Under the pieces are notes generated by a model. It was not told where the DNA came from. It made no database searches and was given only the letters and a program-made list of their open reading frames with translations. DNA of 64,000 bases from assembly GCA_944323625.1 (NCBI GenBank), contig CALUTD010000005.1, forward strand, positions 43,722 through 107,721. Direction: 5' to 3'. Below are positions 1 to 8,149 of this stretch, piece after piece. The position numbers and the translations under genes are program-made. Every line of letters begins with the position of its first letter. The stretch's first letter is position 1. This DNA is from Candidatus Gastranaerophilales bacterium. Lineage in GTDB: Bacteria > Cyanobacteriota > Vampirovibrionia > Gastranaerophilales > Gastranaerophilaceae.

Positions 1-1
1 A

Positions 2-511
2 GAAGAAAATAATATGAACCATGAAATTGTTTTTATGATTAGTATTGACCACTATATTGAAAAAGAAAATGATTCATTAAGGGGAAGAGGTTCTTACAGA
101 AAAGCTGTACATGCACTTCAAAGTCTTATTAAATATGAATTTAACCCAATATTATCTATTGTTAATTATTTTAATATTCCAATTGATGAATTAAAATCTA
201 ATTTTAAAGAACTGTGTGATTCTATTAATTTTGAAACAACAGACTTGAATTTTAAAATTATTCCTTATCTAGATAAAAACAAAATGATGGATATGCCTGA
301 AAATATTGATTATACTAACTTGAAAACGGAATGCAAAAAAGGTAGAACTCTTACTATTAACGGAGTATTCACATGCCCTTTATTATGTTGTGATAACAGA
401 GGAAAATGCGGTTCGGATTTAACTGACTATTCTTCAAAAAGCTATTTGGAAACAGAGTTTTGTTCTCAATGTATTAACCATAACAATTTTTTATTCTCAT
501 TAGAATTGTAA
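2..511 (+). CDS. Radical SAM protein, C-terminal part (5' end outside window)
   Basis: The reading frame is open to the window edge (codons run from base 2), so the internal ATG at 14 is probably not the start and the N-terminal radical SAM core with its CX3CX2C cluster lies upstream. What remains looks like the second half of a radical SAM barrel: a SIDHY strand, then an RGRGSYRKAVHAL segment typical of the 'n..iRG.g.f..a...l' helix of SPASM-type enzymes. A Cys-rich tail (CKKGRT, CPLLCCDNRGKCG, FCSQC) resembles an auxiliary Fe-S cluster region. Substrate unknown. It could also be a degenerate C-terminal fragment. The stop is followed by about 90 bases of A+T-rich DNA before the next gene. 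Confidence 0.6.
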   Translation, partial: EENNMNHEIVFMISIDHYIEKENDSLRGRGSYRKAVHALQSLIKYEFNPILSIVNYFNIPIDELKSNFKELCDSINFETTDLNFKIIPYLDKNKMMDMPENIDYTNLKTECKKGRTLTINGVFTCPLLCCDNRGKCGSDLTDYSSKSYLETEFCSQCINHNNFLFSLEL

Positions 512-603
512 CAGAATTTTAACAAAACTGTTTAAAAAAGTCATGAATTGGTTTCAAAAAGTTTTCATGTAAATAAGAGGAAAAAAATAACGAGGATAAA
601 AGG

Positions 604-1047
604 ATGGCATACGCTTTATTTGCATCAAGAAAATTAGTTTTAGACGGGCAGTTAAACAATGCACAATTGCAACAGACTCAACGGTCAAATGAGCAGTATA
701 ATCTTGCAACAAGAAATCAAAACCTTCAACAGCAATTGACAAGCATGAATGTTTCTCAATCGGGAGAATTGGCTGAATTATATGAACAGTTATCAAATGC
801 ATCAAATACAGATGAGAGAAATTCAATTAATGCTCAAATACAACAAAAAGAATTAGAATATGAACAAGAAATTGACGATATAAACAGATCGATATATGAA
901 ATTTCAATAAAAGAAAATGCTATTGAAATGGAAGTTAAACGTCTTGATACCCAGGTAACAGCTTTGCAGCAACAGTTACAAGCGGTAGAAGAAGCAGAAG
1001 GTGCAGGCATCCAAAGGGCAACACCCAAATACGGCGGTATCCAATAA
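604..1047 (+). CDS. Small coiled-coil protein, MAYxLFxxRK family
   Basis: A 147-residue Gln/Glu-rich, almost wholly helical protein without signal peptide or membrane segment. Its N-terminus MAYALFASRK and C-terminus IQRATPKYGGIQ are nearly repeated by the gene at 44070-44588 (MAYSLFSNRK and IQQATPKYAGLG), so the two are paralogues. A segment EMEVKRLDTQ near residue 115 is also matched by EMELKQLETQ in the protein at 10141-10881. Long coiled coil with conserved ends is reminiscent of filament or appendage subunits, but this is only a shape argument. Start chosen at the ATG after GAGGATAAAAGG. A strong terminator follows, so it is probably monocistronic. I do not recognise a named family. Confidence 0.75.
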   Translation: MAYALFASRKLVLDGQLNNAQLQQTQRSNEQYNLATRNQNLQQQLTSMNVSQSGELAELYEQLSNASNTDERNSINAQIQQKELEYEQEIDDINRSIYEISIKENAIEMEVKRLDTQVTALQQQLQAVEEAEGAGIQRATPKYGGIQ

Positions 1048-1063
1048 TAATCTTAATAATAAT

Positions 1064-1106
1064 AAAAACAGAAGGAGAAAATATATATTTTCTCCTTCTG
1101 TTTTTT
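1064..1106 (+). terminator. Rho-independent terminator
   Basis: A near-perfect hairpin (arm AACAGAAGGAGAAAAT and its complement) is followed by a T run; it sits 16 bases after the stop of the coiled-coil gene. Confidence 0.85.
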
Positions 1107-1193
1107 GCGTTTAATATTGTTTGAAATGCTACATTTACATTAACACAGATTTTTTATATATGATATAATTTTTAATAAGATAATCTTGGAAAA

Positions 1194-3059
1194 ATGATGA
1201 GAGTTATATCTAGATATATATATACGAGTATTTTTATTATTTTTATGTTTTTGTTCGCTCAAACAGGTTTTTGTGAAGAACAAAACGATTTGACTTCTGA
1301 TATTTCAGATACATCTAAGATTACTAAAATAGAATTTGAAGGAAATCATCTTATTAATGATTCAGATATCGTAAAAGTTATGAACATGCAAATAGGTGAT
1401 ATATATAGTAAAGAACTTGTACAACAAAATTTGAAGGCTATATATAAAACAGGTTATTTTTCAGAGAAAATGAAAGCCATTCCTATACCTACAGACCCTG
1501 ATTCTCTGACTTTAAGAATCTATTTGGAAGAAAATATTCCGATTACAGGATTTGCAATTTCCGGTAATACAGTCGTATCAACGGGAGAAATTATAAGTAT
1601 TATAAATTATCTTGAAGGTCAGCCGCAAAATTTAAAAACTTTAGGCGAAGCCGTTGTTAAAATAGAAGATTTGTATGCATCAAAAGGATATGTACTGGCA
1701 AGAGTTTCCGCGCTTCAAGATGACCCTGACGGCTGTGTAAATATTGAACTTGAAGAAGGTATTATAAATTCTATTGCGTTTGAAGGAAATAAGAAAACAA
1801 AAGATTTTGTTATTGAAAGAAATATTTTGTCTACTCCCGGAAGTGTTTATAATGAAAATACTTTGAAAGCAGACTTAATGAGATTATATTCGACACAGGC
1901 ATTTAGGGATGTAAATCGATCCATTGAAAGATGTGATGATAATCCGAATTTATATGATATTACTATTTTGCTTGAAGAACAGAGAACGGGAACAATCTCT
2001 CTAGGTGGTGGTTTGGATACTGCAACGGGACTTTTTGGACAGGCCGGATTTGTTGAAAATAACTTTTTAGGTAACGGTCAGAGAGTAGGTATTAACTTTA
2101 TGGCAGGTACCGGGGTTATAATGTCTGACAGTTCAACACTTGACCATGCCAATTTACAGGCAGAAGTAAGTTTCTTTGAACCGCGTTTAAAAGGAACTGA
2201 TAACTCATTACTGGTTAAAGCTTTCGGCCGTGATTTCGGTAGCTATCAGGTTCCTCTTGCCATAGAACAAAGATACGGAGCGGAAGTAGTTCTTTCAAGA
2301 CCCTTTAAAACATATAAAAATTTACTCGGTTCTATCAAAATCGGTGGTGAATATATAAAAGTTAAAGAAGGTGACGCAAATAAAATTGCGGCAATATATA
2401 ATCAACATAATGTACCGATATCAGAGCGTTCAAAGCAGTTACAGGGCGGAACATATTTTACTCTCGGACCAAGCCTTGTTTATGATACCCGTGACAATGT
2501 CTTAAATCCTAGAGATGGTGTACTTGCGACTTTAAGATTTAATGAAAATGTTAATTTAACTGATTTTGATTTCACGCACGGAACTTTATCAGCAGGTATT
2601 AAAAAATATTTCCCTGTTATGAAAAAGTCGTCTTTCTCTTTGATGGCAAGAGCTGCAGGAAAAATCCACGGCGATATGCCTGAAGTTATGGCATATAGCC
2701 TTGGTGGTCCTTATACCGTAAGAGGTTACAGAATGAGTACAATCGGTACCGGTGAAGGTTTTATGATGGGAAGCGCCGAACTTACTACTCCGTTTTTCTT
2801 TTTGGATAGAATTGAAAAGGCTAGATTCTTAGATAACATTAAGTTTTCTATGTTTGTTGATGCCGGTCATTTATATAACGGTACTATTACAAATAAACTC
2901 TATAACAGACCCGAATACGGTATTGCAGGCGGTGTAGGTATTAAATTGTTTATCCCGGGGGTTGGTCCTTTGTCTATAAATTACGGTATACCGTTTACAA
3001 ATGTAGGTGAAGGAAACAGAAGAGGAGCATTCTCATTTGGTGTCGGAGATATATTCTGA
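1194..3059 (+). CDS. bamA: Outer-membrane assembly factor BamA/Omp85
   Basis: 621-residue Omp85 protein that would insert beta-barrel proteins into the outer membrane. An N-terminal signal peptide (hydrophobic to about residue 27, FCEE) is followed by three POTRA-like units beginning near ITKIEFEGN (about 43), PITGFAISGN (about 115) and INSIAFEGN (about 193). The C-terminal barrel (about 280-621) contains the family's VRGY motif near residue 510 and ends in Phe. Three POTRA units rather than the five of Escherichia coli is the arrangement seen in cyanobacterial Omp85. The stop overlaps the ATG of the next gene by one base, so it is co-transcribed with tsaE and tsaB. Start could be the second Met; either leaves a valid signal. 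Confidence 0.9.
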   Translation: MMRVISRYIYTSIFIIFMFLFAQTGFCEEQNDLTSDISDTSKITKIEFEGNHLINDSDIVKVMNMQIGDIYSKELVQQNLKAIYKTGYFSEKMKAIPIPTDPDSLTLRIYLEENIPITGFAISGNTVVSTGEIISIINYLEGQPQNLKTLGEAVVKIEDLYASKGYVLARVSALQDDPDGCVNIELEEGIINSIAFEGNKKTKDFVIERNILSTPGSVYNENTLKADLMRLYSTQAFRDVNRSIERCDDNPNLYDITILLEEQRTGTISLGGGLDTATGLFGQAGFVENNFLGNGQRVGINFMAGTGVIMSDSSTLDHANLQAEVSFFEPRLKGTDNSLLVKAFGRDFGSYQVPLAIEQRYGAEVVLSRPFKTYKNLLGSIKIGGEYIKVKEGDANKIAAIYNQHNVPISERSKQLQGGTYFTLGPSLVYDTRDNVLNPRDGVLATLRFNENVNLTDFDFTHGTLSAGIKKYFPVMKKSSFSLMARAAGKIHGDMPEVMAYSLGGPYTVRGYRMSTIGTGEGFMMGSAELTTPFFFLDRIEKARFLDNIKFSMFVDAGHLYNGTITNKLYNRPEYGIAGGVGIKLFIPGVGPLSINYGIPFTNVGEGNRRGAFSFGVGDIF

Positions 3060-3526
3060 TGGTTTATTCAGTACTTTGTAATGACATTAATGATACTGAA
3101 AAACTTGCAAAAAAATTTGCAGATATAATAATACCTTACGGCGCTTTTGTATGTTTATTTGGAGAAGTAGGCGCGGGTAAGACAGCATTTACAAAACTGG
3201 TTTGTAAATATTTAGAAGTTAAAGAAAAAGTTACAAGTCCAAGCTTTGTAATTTTAAATGAATATAAAACAGGAGTTATTCCGGTTTATCATTTTGATTT
3301 ATACAGACTTGAAAATGAAGGAGTAAAAACTGTTATTAATGAACTGGAAGAATATTCTGAAGGAAAAATACTTACCTGCGTTGAATGGGCTGAATTTTCT
3401 CAAAATGCTTTACCTTTTGACAGAATTGAGCTTAAAATTAATTATGTAGATGAAAATAGAAGAGAATTTGTTTTTGAATCTTTTGGAAATAAAAGCAGCG
3501 AAATTGTGAAAAGGCTTTCTTTATGA
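3059..3526 (+). CDS. tsaE: tRNA threonylcarbamoyladenosine biosynthesis ATPase TsaE
   Basis: 155-residue P-loop ATPase, the usual TsaE size. Walker A is GEVGAGKT near residues 35-42, followed by TSPSF, the YHFDLYRL segment and CVEWAE, all characteristic of TsaE. It works with TsaB, TsaC and TsaD to make t6A37 on ANN-decoding tRNAs in the cytoplasm. It overlaps bamA upstream (TGATG) and tsaB downstream (ATGA), so translation of the three is probably coupled. The tsaB partner being adjacent supports the assignment. Confidence 0.93.
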   Translation: MVYSVLCNDINDTEKLAKKFADIIIPYGAFVCLFGEVGAGKTAFTKLVCKYLEVKEKVTSPSFVILNEYKTGVIPVYHFDLYRLENEGVKTVINELEEYSEGKILTCVEWAEFSQNALPFDRIELKINYVDENRREFVFESFGNKSSEIVKRLSL

Positions 3527-4185
3527 TTACACTTGTTTTTGATACTTGTTTTAATAAATCTTATATATATCTTAAAATAGATAATAAAATTAATGTTTCA
3601 AAATCTTTGATTTCAGATGATAAAAATTATCATACGGCATATCTTATTCCTCAAATTTGCGAAATTCTAAAAGAAAACAAATTATTTGTAAAAGATATAG
3701 ATGTAATCGGAGTAAATATAGGCCCCGGAAGTTTTACCGGAATAAGGGCGGGGCTTACTATTGCAAGAGTTTTATCACAACAGGCTAATATAAAACTTGT
3801 CGGCGTAAATTCCTTTGAAATTCTATCAAAAATTAATAATACTGAAAAACGAACTATTATTGCGCTTGATGCAAGAAAAAAAATGGTATATTTTTCTGAT
3901 GGTATTTTAATAAAGCCTCAATTAATTCAAAAAGATTCTTTAAAAGATTATATTGATGATGATTGTTTTGTTATTACTGATTCTTCCATTAACTTATATT
4001 TAAAAGAAGCCGGTATTAATTCTCTTTGCTATGAAGATTGCAGTTGTGATTTTGGAAAATTTTTGTCGGATATTGTAAATTGTAAGCTTACAAATGAGCC
4101 CGATAATGATTTTCACTGGGCCAAAGTTAAACCTTTATATATTCAAGAACCTTCAATTACTAAGCCCAAAACGGTTATTCGATAA
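3523..4185 (+). CDS. tsaB: TsaB, t6A complex pseudo-enzyme subunit
   Basis: 220-residue ASKHA-fold protein with the TsaB signature NIGPGSFTGIRAGL near residues 65-78 and an N-terminal LVFDT strand. It scaffolds TsaD and TsaE in t6A synthesis. The ATG overlaps the tsaE stop by four bases. The C-terminus WAKVKPLYIQEP is typical of the family. tsaD itself is not in the window. Confidence 0.92.
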   Translation: MITLVFDTCFNKSYIYLKIDNKINVSKSLISDDKNYHTAYLIPQICEILKENKLFVKDIDVIGVNIGPGSFTGIRAGLTIARVLSQQANIKLVGVNSFEILSKINNTEKRTIIALDARKKMVYFSDGILIKPQLIQKDSLKDYIDDDCFVITDSSINLYLKEAGINSLCYEDCSCDFGKFLSDIVNCKLTNEPDNDFHWAKVKPLYIQEPSITKPKTVIR

Positions 4186-4215
4186 ACCTAAATTTGTATT
4201 TTAGGATTTATTCGC

Positions 4216-4488
4216 TTAAGCAATTGGCAAAGTATATACCGGCATATTTACAATTTCCTCTTTTTTCTTTCTTGAAAGTTTCTTGAAATTTATTTCTGCT
4301 TTCATTGCTTCGCTTTTAGAATTAAATTCTTTTGAATATACAAGCATAAACGGTTTATTTGCTCTTGTATACTTTGCACCTTTTCCTTCTTTATGCATTT
4401 TATATCGTTTTTCAACGTCATCTGTATAGCCGCAGTATAATTTATTATTTACTGTTAAGATTACATACATATAATATTTTTTATTCAT
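4216..4488 (-). CDS. GIY-YIG nuclease-superfamily protein (UPF0213 type)
   Basis: About 90 residues containing YYMYV, then LYCGYTDDVEKR and KGAKYTR: the GIY-YIG core of the short YhbQ/UPF0213 type, with Tyr, Gly-Tyr and Arg catalytic positions visible and a following KPFMLVY strand and Glu. DNA substrate unknown. Start placed at the ATG at 4488 (upstream AGGGAA); an in-frame TTG at 4500 would add four residues. It overlaps the 3' end of dus and is the last gene of the minus-strand TPR-dus operon. Confidence 0.8.
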   Translation of the reverse strand: MNKKYYMYVILTVNNKLYCGYTDDVEKRYKMHKEGKGAKYTRANKPFMLVYSKEFNSKSEAMKAEINFKKLSRKKKEEIVNMPVYTLPIA

Positions 4489-5467
4489 TTCCCTGTTCAA
4501 TTTCTTTTAGTATAGAAACAATATTATCATATTTTAATTCCGTGACAAGCCTATGTCTGTATTCGCCTCCGCCTCGAACATTTTTTATATATGCAGGATA
4601 GAATTTTCTGAAAAATTTAATCCCTGTTTCTTCACCTCTAAATGATATTTGAAAATCTAAATGCTTTTTTAACATTTTTATTTTTTCATTCAAATCCGGT
4701 TCAGGAAGAAGTATTCCTTCATTTAAATATTTTTCTATTCTTGAGATAAGTGATAAATCTCCCATGCAGGCTCTTGCAACGGCGATTCCGTCTGCTTTTG
4801 AAATTGTAAGACATTCTTGCGCGTTTTGCGGGCTTGTTATATCTCCATTTGCGAAATACGGAATATCAATTTCTCCTTTTAGTTTTGAGATTTCAACCCA
4901 ATCGGCAGTGCCCGAATACATTTGTGCTCTTGTTCTTGCGTGAACGGTCACTGCATTTGCGCCTGCTTCTTGCATAAGCTGCGCAAATGCAACAAAGTTT
5001 TTTGAATCTTGGCTCCAGCCAAGTCTAAATTTACATGTAACGGGAATTTTTACTGCTTCTTTGACTGCAATTACTATATCTTTCGCAAGCTTCGGATTCT
5101 TCATTAATGAACATCCGTCATTGCCATTTACTATTTTTTTTATCGGGCAGCCCATATTTATATCAATTATTGTTGCTTTAGGTTCAAGTATTTTTGCAGC
5201 TTTAGCCATTAGTTCAGGTTTGTGACCTTCAATTTGAAAAGAACATGGCGCCTCTTTTTCATTTGTATGTGTAATATTGCAATCAGGTTTTTGCACAAGT
5301 GCTTCAGAACTTATCATCTCTGTTGTAAGAAGTGAATTTTTAGAATATTCTCTTATTAAACTGCGCAAAACAAAATCTGTGATTCCTGCCATCGGGGCAA
5401 GTGCAACCTTTGATTTAATTATTACATTTCCAATTTTTATTGAAGGCTGTTCAATTAATGTTTGCAT
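4481..5467 (-). CDS. dus: tRNA-dihydrouridine synthase (DusB-like)
   Basis: 328-residue flavoenzyme that reduces uridines in tRNA D-loops. N-terminal APMAGITD holds the FMN-binding start of the TIM barrel. MGCPIKKI (about 105) carries the catalytic Cys, and KFRLGW, VHARTRAQMYSG and ANGDI are further Dus motifs. Length is normal for DusB. Its ATG overlaps the stop of the upstream TPR gene by one base (TAATG), so the two are translationally coupled. Confidence 0.93.
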   Translation of the reverse strand: MQTLIEQPSIKIGNVIIKSKVALAPMAGITDFVLRSLIREYSKNSLLTTEMISSEALVQKPDCNITHTNEKEAPCSFQIEGHKPELMAKAAKILEPKATIIDINMGCPIKKIVNGNDGCSLMKNPKLAKDIVIAVKEAVKIPVTCKFRLGWSQDSKNFVAFAQLMQEAGANAVTVHARTRAQMYSGTADWVEISKLKGEIDIPYFANGDITSPQNAQECLTISKADGIAVARACMGDLSLISRIEKYLNEGILLPEPDLNEKIKMLKKHLDFQISFRGEETGIKFFRKFYPAYIKNVRGGGEYRHRLVTELKYDNIVSILKEIEQGNE

Positions 5468-7590
5468 TATTTAATCTCTGTAATTCTTGTTTGAGCATAT
5501 TTTTTATATTCATTATCTTCATTACAAAGTTCAACATATTTCTTGTAGTTTTCCTTTGCCGCCTGGTAGTTATTTATTGCATCGTAATCAACACCTAAAG
5601 AGTAATATGCAATTATCATATCAGGTGCATATTTTAATGTGGATTTATAATCTGATATAGCTTTTTGATAATTATTTAATGCATCATAAGCCAATGCCCT
5701 GTAATAGTATACAGTAGAATTTGAAGAATTTAATTTTAACACTTTATCAAACTCTGCTATAGCCTCAGTATATTTTTTTGAATCATATAAATTTACTGCA
5801 TTTGCTAATATGTCCTCTGTTAACTTCTCAGAAATAAAAGATGAAAGCTCTTTTGCCTTAGTGTTGTTCGGATTTTTATTCAAAGACATCTGCAAATAAG
5901 TTTGAGCATTTGTTAAATCGTCGGCATAAGCATATAAGGAAGCAATATAATAGGGGATATCGGAATTTTTTGAATCAAGTTCCATGGCCTTTTTATAATA
6001 GAATATAGCATTATTGTTATCAGACAAAGACTGATACGCTGCTGCAATCCCTAGCAGAGAGTCGGCAGTAGGCGGATCAATTTTTTTATATTCTTCTATT
6101 GCCTTTTGGTAATCACCGCTTTGGAAAAGATTTGAAGCATTATTATATCTGTTAAGACTGTATTCACTTTCTGCAATTTTATATTGTTTTTGAACAAGTT
6201 CATTTGCAGGGGCTATACTTTGAGCTTTCTTAATTATGTTGTATGCATCATTATAATTTTTCTTTTGTCTGTATGCTTGTGATAGATTAATATATGCATC
6301 TATATTGTTATTATCCATTTTAATGGATTGAAGATAATAAGTTATGGCATCATCTATTTTATTAGCTTTATGAAGTTCATAAGCAAATTCATAGTATGCT
6401 GCAGCATTCATTGGACTGTTTTGAACATTTTTATATAGATATGCAAGTACATCTTCAGTAGACATAGTATTTTTTAATAAATCAAATAATGCTGCTTTTA
6501 TTGCCGCATTACTCGGATCAACAGCCAAAGCTTCTTTATAAAGTGCAACTGCTTCATCATTTCTTTTAAGATTTTTATAGCATTCTGCCTTATAAACTAA
6601 AACTTTAGGATTTTGAGGCTGCATTTGAAGTATAGAATTATAAGTTGTTATTGCGGAATCATATTTTTTTTGCTCTTGATACAGTGTACCTATATTAATT
6701 TTAGTGTTTATATTTGAAGGATTTAGAGCTTCTGCTTTTTTGTATTCTGCTAATGCTTCGTTGTATCTTTTTTGCTTTTGATAAACTACTCCCAAATTAG
6801 CATGTGCCTCCGCATCTTTTGGTGCTTCATCAACTTTTTTTTGCCATATTCGCTCTAATGAATTTAGTATATCATCTCTCTCGGATGATGAATTAAGCGC
6901 ATAACTGTATTCTTTTAAGGAGGATGAAAAATCGTTTAATTGTTCATAAGTTCTTGCAAGCTTTAAATGAATATCAATATTATCAGGTTCAATTTGTTCT
7001 GCTGTTTTATAAAGTTTTAACGCTTTTTCGGGTCTGTCAAAAATTTTATAAATATCACCTAAAGAATATGTTGCTTGAAACTTATATTTCTGATTATTAA
7101 TAAGTCTATAATAGTCGTATGCTGCAGCTGCAAATTCACCTTTAACTCTTGAAGCTTTTGCATTTTCCAATATTGTTTCAGGAGTAAGCTGTTCTTTAAG
7201 GCTTCCTTCTAATGCAGCAAGGTTTTTTTCCATTGAAGCTACTGATTGAGCGGAAGCAAAACTATTTGAGTCGGAAAAATATTTTACAAAAAATAATGCG
7301 GATTTTATATCAGAGATTGCTTTATCTACAGATTTGACGGTGTTATTATAATATACTGCCCTCATATTATATGCATTTGATAAACCGATAAGAGAAGATG
7401 TGTCATTCGGGTTAATTCTAATGGCTTTTTTAAATTCATTTATAGCACTTGAATACTGAGAATTAGAAAGGTATTGATTCCCTTGGACGTAATTTTCACT
7501 TTCTTGATAATTGTCATCATATACAGTTTGCGGGTATGCGGCTGTTTGAAGTGCTAATATAACAATAAAAAAACTAAATAATCTCTTCAT
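5467..7590 (-). CDS. Secreted/periplasmic TPR-repeat protein
   Basis: About 707 residues. Start set at the ATG at 7590 because it is preceded by AAGGAG at a good distance and opens a signal peptide (MKRLFSFFIVILALQ, cleavage near AAYPQT); an in-frame start at 7629 would bury that signal. The rest is a long series of 34-residue TPR units with recurring A-x-x-x-Y-x-x-A, NP and N-x-x-A-x-x-x-Y-K patterns, about fifteen or more. It should act as an extracytoplasmic protein scaffold. First gene of an operon with dus and the GIY-YIG gene. No enzymatic domain seen. Confidence 0.85.
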   Translation of the reverse strand: MKRLFSFFIVILALQTAAYPQTVYDDNYQESENYVQGNQYLSNSQYSSAINEFKKAIRINPNDTSSLIGLSNAYNMRAVYYNNTVKSVDKAISDIKSALFFVKYFSDSNSFASAQSVASMEKNLAALEGSLKEQLTPETILENAKASRVKGEFAAAAYDYYRLINNQKYKFQATYSLGDIYKIFDRPEKALKLYKTAEQIEPDNIDIHLKLARTYEQLNDFSSSLKEYSYALNSSSERDDILNSLERIWQKKVDEAPKDAEAHANLGVVYQKQKRYNEALAEYKKAEALNPSNINTKINIGTLYQEQKKYDSAITTYNSILQMQPQNPKVLVYKAECYKNLKRNDEAVALYKEALAVDPSNAAIKAALFDLLKNTMSTEDVLAYLYKNVQNSPMNAAAYYEFAYELHKANKIDDAITYYLQSIKMDNNNIDAYINLSQAYRQKKNYNDAYNIIKKAQSIAPANELVQKQYKIAESEYSLNRYNNASNLFQSGDYQKAIEEYKKIDPPTADSLLGIAAAYQSLSDNNNAIFYYKKAMELDSKNSDIPYYIASLYAYADDLTNAQTYLQMSLNKNPNNTKAKELSSFISEKLTEDILANAVNLYDSKKYTEAIAEFDKVLKLNSSNSTVYYYRALAYDALNNYQKAISDYKSTLKYAPDMIIAYYSLGVDYDAINNYQAAKENYKKYVELCNEDNEYKKYAQTRITEIK

Positions 7591-7753
7591 GTTCGGCTTG
7601 CTCCTTAAACAATAACTATTGTATACCAATTATAAGAATATTCATATAGCAAAACAAGATAATTTAATATTTTTCAAGAGTTATAATTTTAAATTTTGTT
7701 TACAAAATGTTAAATTAGGGTATAATATTAATATAAATTTATAAGGAGGAATT

Positions 7754-8098
7754 ATGAAGAATTTGCAAAATCTAATGCAAAATACCCCCCCCCCTTGTAG
7801 CGACTAAATGATTTATACATAATTTTTCCCCTTTTTTCAATTTATATTATCATATATTCTTTATAATTTGTAAATAAAAACAAAAACTTAAAGAATCGTT
7901 TGCACTATATTCATAAATTTCTCCTTTAGAAAATAAATTAATATATTAAACGTACTTGAATCTACCTTTATAGAGGCTTTTGACTTTGAGCACAAAAATT
8001 CAAACGATGATTTAATTAAACAAATAAACACTATAATGCAAGAAAATCCGCAGAAAGTAGAAGATTTTTATAAAATAGTTGTTGCATTAACAAAATAA
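7754..8098 (+). pseudogene. Disrupted small regulator, probably XRE-like
   Basis: A strong ribosome site (AAGGAGGAATT) precedes an ATG at 7754 that reads MKNLQNLMQN and then runs into a C10 tract (7785-7794) and a stop at 7805. About 120 bases further on, and in the same frame, an open C-terminal coding remnant begins (from about 7940: FIEAFDFEHKNS, then EDFYKIVVALTK) and ends at TAA 8096-8098. The span equals about 114 codons, the normal size of a small XRE repressor, and the tail resembles the post-HTH segment of such regulators. The HTH itself is not recognisable. The XRE call is inference; the disruption is directly visible. Confidence 0.5.
7785..7794. repeat. C10 homopolymer tract
   Basis: Ten consecutive C in DNA of about 30 percent GC, located just inside the start of the broken regulator. 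A second long C run (C9) lies at 13640-13648. Changing the run by one base does not restore a long frame in either case. Confidence 0.9.
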
Positions 8099-8149
8099 TT
8101 TAAGTTTTACCTGACAAAATAACACAGTATTACCTTTGATATCAAGTTA

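Noticed and set aside
7785..7794. C10 as a simple on/off contingency switch
   Set aside because: Adding or removing one C leads to a stop within a few codons in every frame.
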